A DNA stretch of 64,000 bases from contig JADKFR010000004.1 in assembly GCA_016717345.1 (NCBI GenBank), positions 301,563 through 365,562 on the forward strand, written 5' to 3'. Positions 10,302 to 18,937 of this stretch are shown piece after piece; positions within the stretch are counted from its first letter, which is position 1; each line of letters begins with the position of its first letter. The DNA is from Propionibacteriaceae bacterium. GTDB lineage: Bacteria > Actinomycetota > Actinomycetes > Propionibacteriales > Propionibacteriaceae. The translations under genes were made by a program, and so were the position numbers. The notes beneath the pieces are model-generated. The model searched no databases. It saw nothing but the letters and a program-made list of their open reading frames with translations, and was not told the DNA's origin.

Positions 10302-10930
10302 TGGCCGCCACAGCGACCAAGGAGATGCCGCGTCTCAAGGCCAGGTATCGCGCGGAGATCGCTCCGGCGCTGCACACCGAGTTCGGTTACGACAACGTGA
10401 TGCAGATCCCCGGTCTGGTGAAGATCGTGGTCAACATGGGTGTCGGCGAGGCAGCGCGGGACTCGAAGGTCATCGACCATGCCGTGCGCGACCTCACTCA
10501 GATCACCGGGCAGAAGCCGACGGTCACCAAGGCCCGCAAGTCGATCGCGCAGTTCAAGCTGCGCGAGGGCATGCCGATCGGCTGCCACGTGACCCTGCGC
10601 GGCGACCGCATGTGGGAGTTCGCCGACCGGCTGCTCACCCTGGCCCTGCCCCGTATCCGTGACTTCCGCGGCCTCTCGGCCCGCCAGTTCGACGGCAAGG
10701 GCAACTACACCTTCGGCCTGACCGAGCAGGTCATGTTCCACGAGATCGACCAGGACCGGATCGACAAGATCCGCGGCATGGACATCACCTTCGTGACGAC
10801 GGCGACGACTGACGACGAGGGCCGGGCACTGCTGAAGGCCCTGGGCTTCCCGTTCAAGACCGCGGAGAACGACGTTTCGACAGTGGTCCGCAAGAAGCGT
10901 CCGGCTTTCACCGGCAAGAAGAAGAAGTGA
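10301..10930 (+). CDS. rplE: 50S ribosomal protein L5
   Basis: 209 residues with MQIPGLVKIVVNMGVGEAAR and LPRIRDFRGLSARQFDGKGN, both L5 signatures. L5 binds 5S rRNA in the central protuberance. Start ATG shares one base with the rplX stop. The C-terminal KKRPAFTGKKKK tail is basic and family-typical. Confidence 0.97.
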   Translation: MAATATKEMPRLKARYRAEIAPALHTEFGYDNVMQIPGLVKIVVNMGVGEAARDSKVIDHAVRDLTQITGQKPTVTKARKSIAQFKLREGMPIGCHVTLRGDRMWEFADRLLTLALPRIRDFRGLSARQFDGKGNYTFGLTEQVMFHEIDQDRIDKIRGMDITFVTTATTDDEGRALLKALGFPFKTAENDVSTVVRKKRPAFTGKKKK

Positions 10931-10938
10931 GCTGATCC

Positions 10939-11124
10939 ATGGCCAAGACCTCCCTGAAGGTGAAGCAGGCCCGCAAGCCGAAGTTCGCCGTCCGCGCCTA
11001 CACCCGGTGCACCAAGTGCGGCCGTCCCAAGTCGGTCTACCGCAAGTTCGGCCTGTGCCGGATCTGCCTGCGCGAGATGGCGCACAAGGGCGAGCTGCCC
11101 GGCGTCACCAAGTCGTCCTGGTGA
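10939..11124 (+). CDS. rpsZ: 30S ribosomal protein S14, zinc-binding type Z
   Basis: 61 residues with the zinc ribbon CTKCGRPKSVYRKFGLCRIC, two Cys-x-x-Cys pairs about 12 residues apart, ending PGVTKSSW. This is the short C+ form of S14; Actinobacteria often also carry a zinc-free paralog elsewhere for zinc starvation, which is not in this window. An 82-nt gap to rpsH follows. Confidence 0.97.
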   Translation: MAKTSLKVKQARKPKFAVRAYTRCTKCGRPKSVYRKFGLCRICLREMAHKGELPGVTKSSW

Positions 11125-11206
11125 GCGTCAGCTCCACCTGCCAACCCAACCCGCCGCAGGTCCGCATCATGCGGAAACCGTGGCGAGAAAGTGATTGAAC
11201 AACGTC

Positions 11207-11614
11207 ATGACCATGACCGATCCGATCGCGGACATGCTGACCCGTCTGCGGAACGCCAATCAGGCGTACCACGACTCGACCAACATGCCGCACAGCAAGA
11301 TCAAGGTGGGGATCGCCGAGATCCTGAAGCAGCAGGGCTACATCGTCGGGTACGAGGTTCTCGAACCGACCGAAGGCCAGGTCGGCAAGACGCTGACCCT
11401 GACGCTGAAGTACGGCAAGAACCGCGAGCGCTCGCTCGCCGGGGTGCGACGCATCTCGAAGCCGGGCCTGCGCGTCTACGCCAAGTCGACGGCCCTGCCC
11501 AAGGTGCTCGGCGGCATGGGGATCGCCATCATCTCGACCTCCCAGGGTCTGCTGACCGACAAAGAGGCCAATTCCAAGTCCGTCGGCGGCGAAGTCCTCG
11601 CCTACGTCTGGTGA
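11207..11614 (+). CDS. rpsH: 30S ribosomal protein S8
   Basis: 135 residues. MTMTDPIADMLTRLRNANQA at the N-terminus and the C-terminal VLGGMGIAIISTSQGLLTDK are S8. S8 binds the central domain of 16S rRNA and represses the spc operon in E. coli. The start at ATG 11207 fits the family; ATG 11213 would lose two residues and the upstream TTG at 11195 is unlikely. Confidence 0.95.
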   Translation: MTMTDPIADMLTRLRNANQAYHDSTNMPHSKIKVGIAEILKQQGYIVGYEVLEPTEGQVGKTLTLTLKYGKNRERSLAGVRRISKPGLRVYAKSTALPKVLGGMGIAIISTSQGLLTDKEANSKSVGGEVLAYVW

Positions 11615-11631
11615 GCGAAGGGAATAGAACA

Positions 11632-12177
11632 ATGTCACGCATTGGAAGGCTTCCGATCGCCGTCCCCGCCGGCGTCGATGTCACGCTCGACGGCCAGACC
11701 GGTCGCGGTCAAGGGCCCGAAGGGCTCCCTCAGCCACACCGTGTCCGAGCCGATCCAGGTCGGACGCAACGACGCCGGCCAGCTCGAGGTCACCCGTCCC
11801 GACGACGAGCGCGAGTCCCGCTCCCTGCATGGACTCACCCGGACACTGGTCTCCAACATGGTGACCGGCGTCACCGCAGGGCTACGAGAAGAAGCTCGAG
11901 ATCGTCGGCGTCGGTTACCGCGTGATCGCCAAGAGCCCTACGCAGCTCGAGTTCCAGCTCGGCTTCAGCCACCCGGTCATCGTGAACGCTCCCGAGGGCA
12001 TCACCTTCGTCGGTGGAAAGCAACACCAAGTTCACCGTCTATGGGATCGACAAGCAGGCTGTGGGCGAGGTTGCCGCCAACATCCGCAAGCTCCGCAAGC
12101 CGGAGCCCTACAAGGGCAAGGGCGTGCGCTACGCCGGCGAACGGGTTCGCCGCAAGGTTGGAAAGGCGGGTAAGTGA
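11632..12177 (+). CDS. rplF: 50S ribosomal protein L6 (three frame breaks)
   Basis: MSRIGRLPIAVPAGVDVTLD is the L6 N-terminus. Three single G insertions, near 11701, 11880 and 12012, break the frame; together they add 3 nt. Reading across them gives VAVKGPKGSLSHTV, then YEKKLEIVGVGYRVIAKS, then ESNTKFTVYGIDKQAVGEVA and EPYKGKGVRYAGERVRRK, ending at 12177. Restored length is about 180 residues, normal for L6, which binds near the sarcin-ricin loop. Three identical-type insertions in one essential gene point to sequencing error. Confidence 0.9.
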
Positions 12178-12560
12178 TGGCTATCTCACTGTCGATGAAC
12201 AAGGGAATGGCCGAACGCCAGGCCGCGCGGCTGCGTCGCCAGGCCCGGGCCCGCAAGAAGATCGCCGGCACGCCGGACCGTCCGCGACTGGTGGTCACCC
12301 GCTCGTCGCGTCACATCCTGGCCCAGGTGATCGACGACACCCGCGGCATGACTCTGGCTTCTGCCTCCTCGATGGAGGCCGACGTCAGGTCGACGGACGG
12401 CGACAAGTCGGCCAAGGCCAAGGAGGTCGGCAAGCTGGTTGCCGAACGTGCCAAGAAGGCCGGCGTGGTTGACGTCGTCTTCGACCGGGCCGGCAACAAG
12501 TACCACGGACGGATCGCGGCGCTGGCTGACAGTGCCCGCGAAGCCGGTCTCGGATTCTGA
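12177..12560 (+). CDS. rplR: 50S ribosomal protein L18
   Basis: 127 residues, ending KYHGRIAALADSAREAGLGF, the conserved L18 C-terminus; RPRLVVTRSSRHILAQVIDD is the core. L18 binds 5S rRNA. The ATG at 12177 shares one base with the rplF stop. An in-frame GTG one codon earlier is not needed. Confidence 0.96.
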   Translation: MAISLSMNKGMAERQAARLRRQARARKKIAGTPDRPRLVVTRSSRHILAQVIDDTRGMTLASASSMEADVRSTDGDKSAKAKEVGKLVAERAKKAGVVDVVFDRAGNKYHGRIAALADSAREAGLGF

Positions 12561-12585
12561 CGGAAATGCGGAAAGGGAACAAGCG

Positions 12586-13197
12586 ATGAATGGAACCCAG
12601 CGCCGCGGTGGCGGTGCCGGTGGTGAGCAGCGTCGCGGCCGCGAGGACCGTCGTGGCCAGGCGGCTGCCGCTGAGAAGGAGAAGAGCAACTACCTGGAGC
12701 GGGTCGTTGCCATCAATCGTGTCGCCAAGGTCGTCCAGGGCGGACGGCGCTTCAGCTTCACCGCGCTGGTCGTGGTGGGCGACGGCGACGGCACCGTGGG
12801 TGTCGGCTACGGCAAGGCCAAGGAGGTGCCCGCGGCGATCGCCAAGGGCGTCGAAGAGGCCAAGAAGCACTTCTTCCGCGTGCCCCGCATCCAGGGCACC
12901 ATCCCGCACCCCGTGCAGGGTGAGAAGGCTGCCGGTGTCGTGATGCTGCGGCCGGCGTCGCCGGGTACCGGTGTCATCGCTGGAGGTTCGGCTCGCGCCG
13001 TCCTGGAGTGCGCCGGGATCCACGATGTGCTGGCCAAGTCCCTGGGCTCCGACAACGCGATCAACGTGGTGCACGCCACGGTGGCCGCGCTGAAGAGCCT
13101 CGAGGAGCCGGAGGCCGTGGCGAGGCGCCGCGGTCTTCCGGTGGCTGATGTCGCTCCGGCCGCGCTGCTGCGCGCTCGTGAGGAGGCGAAGCACTGA
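12586..13197 (+). CDS. rpsE: 30S ribosomal protein S5
   Basis: 203 residues. After a Gly/Arg-rich actinobacterial N-terminal extension of about 35 residues come LERVVAINRVAKVVQGGRRF and VGYGKAKEVPAAIAKGVEEA, then the C-terminal domain with RPASPGTGVIAGGSARAVLE. S5 affects translational fidelity and mRNA unwinding. Start ATG 12586; overlaps rpmD by one base. Confidence 0.96.
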   Translation: MNGTQRRGGGAGGEQRRGREDRRGQAAAAEKEKSNYLERVVAINRVAKVVQGGRRFSFTALVVVGDGDGTVGVGYGKAKEVPAAIAKGVEEAKKHFFRVPRIQGTIPHPVQGEKAAGVVMLRPASPGTGVIAGGSARAVLECAGIHDVLAKSLGSDNAINVVHATVAALKSLEEPEAVARRRGLPVADVAPAALLRAREEAKH

Positions 13198-13379
13198 TGG
13201 CACGACTCAAGGTGACCCAGATCAAGTCTGGGATCAGTGGCAAGCAGAACCAGCGGGACACCCTGCGCTCGCTGGGTCTGAAGCGAATCGGTGATGTTGT
13301 GGTGAAGGAGGACCGTCCCGAAATTCGGGGGATGGTCAACACCGTGCCGCATCTGGTCACCGTCGAGGAGGTTGAGTGA
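13197..13379 (+). CDS. rpmD: 50S ribosomal protein L30
   Basis: 60 residues, opening MARLKVTQIKSGISGKQNQR, with LRSLGLKRIGDVVVKEDRPE and a conserved RGMVNTVPHLVTVEE end. Normal length and intact, coupled to both neighbours by minimal spacing. Confidence 0.96.
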   Translation: MARLKVTQIKSGISGKQNQRDTLRSLGLKRIGDVVVKEDRPEIRGMVNTVPHLVTVEEVE

Positions 13380-13380
13380 C

Positions 13381-13820
13381 ATGGCGTTGAAGGTCCATCA
13401 CCTGCGCCCGGCACCCGGGGCAAAGACCGCGAAGACCCGTGTGGGACGTGGCGAAGGGTCGAAGGGCAAGACCGCGGGCCGCGGCACCAAGGGCACCGGA
13501 GCACGGAAGAACACCCCCGAGAACTTCGAGGGCGGGCAGATGCCCCTGCACATGCGGCTGCCCAAGCTGCGCGGGTTCAACAACCCGTTCCGCGTCGAGT
13601 ATCAGGTCGTCAACCTCGCCAAGTTGGCGTCGCTCTACCCCGAGGGTGGCGCGGTGACCCCGGCCGACCTGGTGGCCAAGGGTGCTGTCCGCGACGGCCA
13701 CCTGGTCAAGGTTCTCGGCAACGGCGACTGGCCGTGGCCCTGACGGTGAGCGCGAACGCGTTCTCCGCCACCGCCAAGGACAAGATCGTCAAGGCTGGCG
13801 GCTCGGTCACCGAGCTGTGA
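13381..13820 (+). CDS. rplO: 50S ribosomal protein L15 (frame broken near 13729)
   Basis: MALKVHHLRPAPGAKTAKTR and the glycine-rich GEGSKGKTAGRGTKGTGARK are L15. After VKVLGNGD one C is missing, so the open frame stops at 13743 with WPWP. The corrected frame reads LAVALTVSANAFSATAKDKI and ends GGSVTEL at 13820, restoring about 146 residues. It is the last ribosomal protein gene here; secY would normally follow immediately but lies 3.2 kb away. Confidence 0.92.
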
Positions 13821-13862
13821 GCTGACGAGGCGGCGCGTTCGCGCCCATCATCAGGACGCAGG

Positions 13863-13881
13863 CCCCGGCACTCAGCCGGGG
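13863..13881 (+). terminator. Hairpin after rplO
   Basis: CCCCGGC-ACTCA-GCCGGGG forms a 7-bp all-GC stem with a 5-nt loop 43 nt after the rplO stop. No T run follows, so strength is uncertain, but the position at the end of the ribosomal block fits a terminator for either strand. Confidence 0.45.
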
Positions 13882-14515
13882 GCTTGCCACATTCTGGCAC
13901 GGTGCGGGAAGCAGCCGGGGTGCAGGCCTGGTGGGGGACGGGGAGCCGCGCGCGCGCGGAGACGGGGACAGGCCGGCCAGGCGGGGCCTGAGATTTCGAG
14001 GACCGCCTGGTGCGGTGGCGGGTTGCGGTCAGCGTCCTTTTACCGTGGCGTTGATGGCCTTGGCCAGCTGCGCTGTCGCCGTGGTGGCGAACGTCCCCTG
14101 GAGGCTCAGGCGGCCGGTGGTGCGGCCGCGGGACCGACAGGTTGCGGACCGCAGCCCGGTGCGCCACCTTGTGAGCACGCGAGAGCCAGTGTGGCGACCG
14201 AAGAACACACGCCGAGGGACGCGTCTCCCGACGCCCGGAGAAGCCCGACACACCGACACGACGGACGCAGAAGGCCGGGGCAGCCCCGACCACGCCAACC
14301 GGCCCCGAAGGGGCCGACAACCCGCGAACACCAAAGGAGACACTGACAGAGCCCCCGCCTCGAGCCCAGCACCAGTCCTGCGGAACACCAGCTCCCAGCC
14401 CAGACAGCCGTCCTGGTGACCTCCCGCTGATGAGACACTGCGAACTCATCGCCAGCATCGTGACACCGTCTGGTGAGGCTAAGACGAGCAAGCCCCCCAC
14501 GCGTGAGCCTGGTTC
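13882..14515. other. 634-nt stretch without a supported gene
   Basis: Between the rplO hairpin and the glycoside hydrolase remnant I see no gene with recognisable motifs. A minus-strand open frame at 14029-14388 (119 codons) ends with the protein-like SLQGTFATTATAQLAKAINA, but its upstream half is Arg/Ser/Gly-rich and looks like noise. A palindromic alternating GC block (GCGCGCGCGC) lies near 13950. No transposase, terminal inverted repeats or attachment site was found. It could be decayed sequence or an assembly joint. Confidence 0.4.
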
Positions 14516-16903
14516 CGTGAGCACGTCGGGAGCGCCCTGAGCAAGATTCCCGCAGCGAAGGCGCTGGTGGCGCTGGGGCAATACGCCTACGACTGGAACA
14601 CCACCAAGGGCACCGGTGAGTCGGCGGACTATTCCACGGCCATCCAGACAGCCACAGCGCGCCAGGCCACGATCACGACCGACGACGCGGCCCTCAATAG
14701 CACGTTCTCGTATCGTGACCTGGATGGCGACCAGCACGAGGTGGATGCTGGATGCCGTTTCGTTGTGGAATCAGCTGCGGTTCCTCGATGGCCGCCCGGT
14801 CTACGGGGTGTCGCTGTGGCGAACCGGGTCGGAGGATCCCACGATCTGGGACTTCTATTCGGCCAAGGCCAGCGGGGGGGCCCAGGTAGGCGTCGTGGAG
14901 CGCGCACGGGCGCTGGAATCGTCCACCTACTCCGGCGACGGCGAGTTCCTGACGGTGGAGCGGTCTCCGCAGGACGGAGCGGAACCACCGTCCGCGAAGA
15001 CGACCCCCGGGTTCGCGTCAAGCGACGGCCTGAGCCCGCCCGAAAGTGCGCTGACCTTGATGATGGCCCCGACCGACCTACACCGCGCGATCCTGGACCA
15101 AGTACAACGTCAAGGCAACCTTCTTCGTGGTCGGAGAATCGGTCAGTCGCTGGCCGGACGTCGTCCGCAGGGCGGTCGCCGAGGGACACACGATCGGGAG
15201 TCACACCTTTTACCACACGGACGACACCGAGGTCGTGGACAGCCGGTTCACGCTCGAACTCGACGCCACCCAGCGGGCCATGAGGGCGGTGTCGCACGCG
15301 CACAACCTTTGTTCGGCAGCCTTACGTGGATTCCCACCCCAACGTCCGACGTGCTCCACCCCGAGCGGCGCGGCCGACATCGACAGCGAGACTATGCGAA
15401 CCCCGGCGTGCCCGCCATCGTGGAACCGTCCTGAACAGCCTGGACGCCACCGGCCCAAGTCTGTTGTTCACGAGGTGGTGCTCAGACGGTGGCCGCGCTG
15501 GAGCAACTGATTCCACGTTGCAGGCCAGGTACAACCTGGTGGCTCCCAGCCATCTGCTCAACGTGCCCCAGGACAAGGTGATGCGCGAATTGTCGTGGGG
15601 CGAGGGCATCCTCGCTTTCAACGATGGCTTCTGGATGGACGCAGCCCTCTGGATTCATGACTGGGCGTGGCGGGTCGTCAGCGTGCTGTTCCTGGCGACG
15701 ATCCTGCTGAGCGTCGCCAGGATCTCGCTCCTGGGGTTCCTGGTCCTGCGGTCACGGTTCCACACTCCCGGATCCGACCCCGGTTTCCGTCCGTTCGTGT
15801 CGGTTCTCATCCCCGCTTACAACGAGGATCGAGTCATTTCCAGGACCCTGGACGCGCTGCTGCGCAGCGACTACTCCGACTATGAGGTCCTGGTCATCGA
15901 CGACGGCAGCCAGGACAGCACCCGTGAGGTGGTGGAGCGTTACTCAGCCCACTCACCGCGCGTGCGCTGCCTGAGCAAACCGAACGGCGGAAAGTTCTCG
16001 GCGCTGAACCTGGCACTCGAGCAGGCCCGGGGCGACTATGTCGTCACGATTGACGCGGACACCCTGGTGTTCCCGAACACGGTGACCGCCCTGATCGCTC
16101 CCTTCTCGGATCCCAGCGTGGACGCGGTCTGCGGGAACGTGAAGGTGGGCAACGCCAGGAATCTGTTGACCAGGTTCCAGTCAGTCGAGTACATCACCAC
16201 CCAGAACTTCGACCGGCGCGCCTTTGAGGCGATCAACTGCATCTCGGTGGTTCCCGGCGCCACCGGGGCGTGGAAGAAGAGCGCAGTGCTGCGCATCGGG
16301 GGATACTGCGGGGAGACCCTCACCGAAGACGCCGACCTGACCCTCACCCTGGTGGAGGATGGCGGCAAGGTTGTCTACGCACCCGAGGCGGTGTCCTCAA
16401 CCGAAGCCCCCGAAACCCTGCGGGATCTGTACAAGCAGCGATTCCGGTGGTCGTTCGGCATCTACCAGAGCCTGTGGAAGCATCGCCGCTCATTCTTCAC
16501 AGGCAGCCTGGGCTGGATCGCCCTGCCCAACATGCTGATCTTCCAGCTGTTCTGGCCCTTGCTGTCACCGATCGGCGACCTGGTCTTCCTGTATGCCCTC
16601 GTCACGGGCAACGCCCAAGCGATTGTGGTGGGGTACGCCACGTTCCTGCTGTTGGACGTGGCAGCCTCCGTGGTTGCCTTTTCCCTCGACAAGGAGCCGT
16701 ACCGAGCAATGTGGCCCATCCTCATCCAGCGCTTCTACTACCGGCAGTTCATGTACATCGTCACCTTCAGGACCGTCCTTGCCGCGCTCGCCGGACGCCG
16801 CCACGCCTGGAACAAGCTGAACCGCAGAAACTCGGTGAACTCGCCTCCGCCGAAATCCCAGCTGCCCGGCCAGCTGGTCTACGTCGACTCGCCGACATCG
16901 TGA
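14516..16903 (+). pseudogene. Remnant of a GH18 / polysaccharide deacetylase / GT2 fusion
   Basis: Piecing frames together shows three modules in order. First is the end of a GH18-like domain (IPAAKALVALGQYAYDW, then LDAVSLWNQLRFLDGRPVYG and VSLWRTGSEDPTIWDF). Second is a NodB-like deacetylase (near 15050-15520) with LTxDDGPD-like remains, KYNVKATFFVVGESVSRWPD and AEGHTIGSHTFYHTDDTEV. Third is a family 2 glycosyltransferase. The first about 200 residues of GH18 are missing and at least six small indels interrupt the first 1 kb. Intact relatives are large membrane enzymes of surface polysaccharide synthesis. Real decay, an assembly joint, or both are possible. It separates rplO from secY. Confidence 0.75.
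15581..16903 (+). CDS. Glycosyltransferase family 2, open module of the broken fusion
   Basis: From the ATG at 15581 the frame is open for 440 residues. A transmembrane segment (residues about 25-50) precedes a GT-A domain with SVLIPAYNEDRVISRTLDAL, IDDGSQDST, TIDADTLVF (DxD-type metal site), TEDADLTL and QRFRWSFG (the QxxRW motif of processive synthases). Three or more further membrane helices follow. This fits a synthase that polymerises and exports a beta-linked polysaccharide. In relatives it is the C-terminal third of a GH18-NodB-GT2 protein, so it may not be expressed alone; no ribosome binding site is evident before 15581. Confidence 0.75.
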   Translation: MRELSWGEGILAFNDGFWMDAALWIHDWAWRVVSVLFLATILLSVARISLLGFLVLRSRFHTPGSDPGFRPFVSVLIPAYNEDRVISRTLDALLRSDYSDYEVLVIDDGSQDSTREVVERYSAHSPRVRCLSKPNGGKFSALNLALEQARGDYVVTIDADTLVFPNTVTALIAPFSDPSVDAVCGNVKVGNARNLLTRFQSVEYITTQNFDRRAFEAINCISVVPGATGAWKKSAVLRIGGYCGETLTEDADLTLTLVEDGGKVVYAPEAVSSTEAPETLRDLYKQRFRWSFGIYQSLWKHRRSFFTGSLGWIALPNMLIFQLFWPLLSPIGDLVFLYALVTGNAQAIVVGYATFLLLDVAASVVAFSLDKEPYRAMWPILIQRFYYRQFMYIVTFRTVLAALAGRRHAWNKLNRRNSVNSPPPKSQLPGQLVYVDSPTS

Positions 16904-17039
16904 GCGTCCGGACCGACGTCCCTGCGGGTCGGCCGGCCCCAGACCCGGCCGATGAGCGCTTGCGATCCCCCCTTGGTAGAGTCTGACGGGTTGTCGCGGA
17001 CGTAGGGTCAGCGAGCCGCCGTCAAGGGAGTGGGATCGG

Positions 17040-18365
17040 ATGCTGTCCGCGTTCGCGAATGCGTTCAAAACGCCGGATCTTCGCAAGAAGATCCTGTTCA
17101 CGCTCATGATTCTGGCGATCTTCCGACTCGGGTCGACGATCCCCACCCCGAACGTCAACATTGTCAACGTCAACCAGTGCCGCCAGTTGGCCACCACCGG
17201 CGAGAGCTCAGGGCTCTACTCGATGATCAACTTGTTCTCGGGCGGCGCCCTGCTGCAGTTGGCGATCTTCGCGCTCGGGATCATGCCGTACATCACTGCG
17301 AGCATCATCCTGCAGTTGCTCACCGTCGTGATCCCGCGGCTGGAAGAGCTGAAGAAGGAAGGTGCCGCAGGCACCGCCAAGATCACCCAGTACACCCGCT
17401 ACCTGACCCTGGTGCTGGCAGTCCTGAACTCGACCGCGTTCGTGACGCTCGCCGTCAATGGCCAGTTGTTCCGTGGGTGCACGCTTGATCTGGTCTACGA
17501 CAAGAGCCTGTTGCCCATCGTGGTGATGATCCTCACGATGACCGCCGGCACCAGCGTGATCATGTGGCTGGGTGAACTGGTCACCGACCGCGGCGTCGGC
17601 AACGGGATGTCGGTCATGATCTTCACCCAGATCGCCGCGCAGTTCCCGGCCTCCTTGTGGGGCATCAAGGAGAGCCGCGAAGGCGCTCAGGGCTGGCTGG
17701 TCTTCATCGTCGTGTTGCTGATCGGCCTGGCCGTCATGGCCGGCGTCATCTTCATGGAACAGGCCCAGCGTCGGATTCCCGTCCAGTACGCGAAGCGGAT
17801 GGTCGGCCGGCGTCTGCTCGGCGGCTCGACCACCTACATCCCCATGAAGGTGAACCAGGCCGGCGTCATCCCGGTGATCTTCGCCTCGTCGATGCTCTAC
17901 CTCCCTGTGCTGTACGCCCAGTTCCAGCCGGGCACCGCGGAGAACCCCAACCCCGTCGCCACCTGGATCTCGACGAACCTCGTGTCCGGTGATACCTGGC
18001 TGTACAACGTGTTGTACGCGCTGATGATCATCTTCTTCGCCTACTTCTACGTCTCCATCACCTTCGACCCGGTCGAGGTGGCCGACAACATGAAGAAGTA
18101 CGGCGGTTTCATCCCGGGCATCCGGGCTGGGGAACCGACCGCGAAGTACCTCGCCCATGTCCTGTCCCGGTTGACTGCCCCCGGTGCGCTCTACCTTGCC
18201 GTGATCGCGCTGATCCCGGCGCTGGCCTTCATCATGTTGGGTACCCATTCGAAGTTCCCCTTCGGCGGTACCTCGATCCTCATCATCGTCGGGGTGGGAC
18301 TTGATACGGTGAAGCAGATTCAAAGCCAGCTGCAACAGCGCAACTACGAAGGATTCCTTCGATGA
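17040..18365 (+). CDS. secY: Preprotein translocase subunit SecY
   Basis: 441 residues with ten hydrophobic helices; the N-terminus FANAFKTPDLRKKILFTLMI, the plug/TM2 region GIMPYITASIILQLLTVVIP and the loop KKYGGFIPGIRAGEPTAKYL are SecY signatures. It forms the protein-conducting channel in the membrane with SecE and SecG. The ATG at 17040 has an AAGGGAG ribosome binding site. Candidate -10 hexamers (TAGAGT at 16977, TAGGGT at 17003) suggest its own promoter, needed if the insertion upstream separates it from the ribosomal operon. Overlaps adk by 4 nt. Confidence 0.97.
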   Translation: MLSAFANAFKTPDLRKKILFTLMILAIFRLGSTIPTPNVNIVNVNQCRQLATTGESSGLYSMINLFSGGALLQLAIFALGIMPYITASIILQLLTVVIPRLEELKKEGAAGTAKITQYTRYLTLVLAVLNSTAFVTLAVNGQLFRGCTLDLVYDKSLLPIVVMILTMTAGTSVIMWLGELVTDRGVGNGMSVMIFTQIAAQFPASLWGIKESREGAQGWLVFIVVLLIGLAVMAGVIFMEQAQRRIPVQYAKRMVGRRLLGGSTTYIPMKVNQAGVIPVIFASSMLYLPVLYAQFQPGTAENPNPVATWISTNLVSGDTWLYNVLYALMIIFFAYFYVSITFDPVEVADNMKKYGGFIPGIRAGEPTAKYLAHVLSRLTAPGALYLAVIALIPALAFIMLGTHSKFPFGGTSILIIVGVGLDTVKQIQSQLQQRNYEGFLR

Positions 18366-18937
18366 AACTGCTGATCATGGGCCCTCCCGGAGTCGGGAAG
18401 GGGACGCAGGCCCAGGGCATCGCCGCCCACTATGGCGTCCCCGCGATCTCCACCGGCGACATGTTCCGGGCCAATGTCCGGGAACAGACCCCGCTGGGCC
18501 TGGAGGTCGCCCGGATCATGGCAGAGGGGAGCTACGTCCCGGACGAGGTCACCGACGCCATCGTCGCCGATCGGCTCGCGCAGCCGGACACTGCTTCGGG
18601 GTGGCTGCTTGACGGGTACCCGCGCACCGTGGGCCAGGTCGCTGCTCTGGACCGCCTGCTCGCAGCCTCGGGGGGAGCGATCGATGCCGTCATCTCGCTC
18701 ACCGGTGACGTGGACCACCTGGTCGGGCGGCTGTTGAATCGGGCCGCCATCGAAGGGCGGGCGGACGACAACGAGGCGACCATCCGGCGTCGGATGGAGG
18801 TCTACGCCGACGCCACTGATCCGTTGCTGGCGATCTACCGTGATCGCGGCCTGCTCCGCGAAGTGGACGGGCTGGGTGGCATCGACGAGGTCAGCGCGCG
18901 GATCGTGGCGGCACTGGCTCCAGCGCTGCCCGCATGA
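18362..18937 (+). CDS. adk: Adenylate kinase
   Basis: Converts ATP + AMP to two ADP in the cytoplasm. 191 residues. P-loop GPPGVGKGTQAQG at residues 7-19, AMP-binding ISTGDMFR and LLDGYPRT. The LID region is short (NRAAIEGRADDNEATIRRRM) with no zinc cysteines, the short actinobacterial form. ATGA overlaps with secY before it and map after it. Confidence 0.97.
   Translation: MKLLIMGPPGVGKGTQAQGIAAHYGVPAISTGDMFRANVREQTPLGLEVARIMAEGSYVPDEVTDAIVADRLAQPDTASGWLLDGYPRTVGQVAALDRLLAASGGAIDAVISLTGDVDHLVGRLLNRAAIEGRADDNEATIRRRMEVYADATDPLLAIYRDRGLLREVDGLGGIDEVSARIVAALAPALPA

Noticed and set aside
13840..14520. Mobile element ends around the insertion between rplO and secY
   Set aside because: I looked for terminal inverted repeats, target duplications, a transposase or integrase and a tRNA attachment site and found none.
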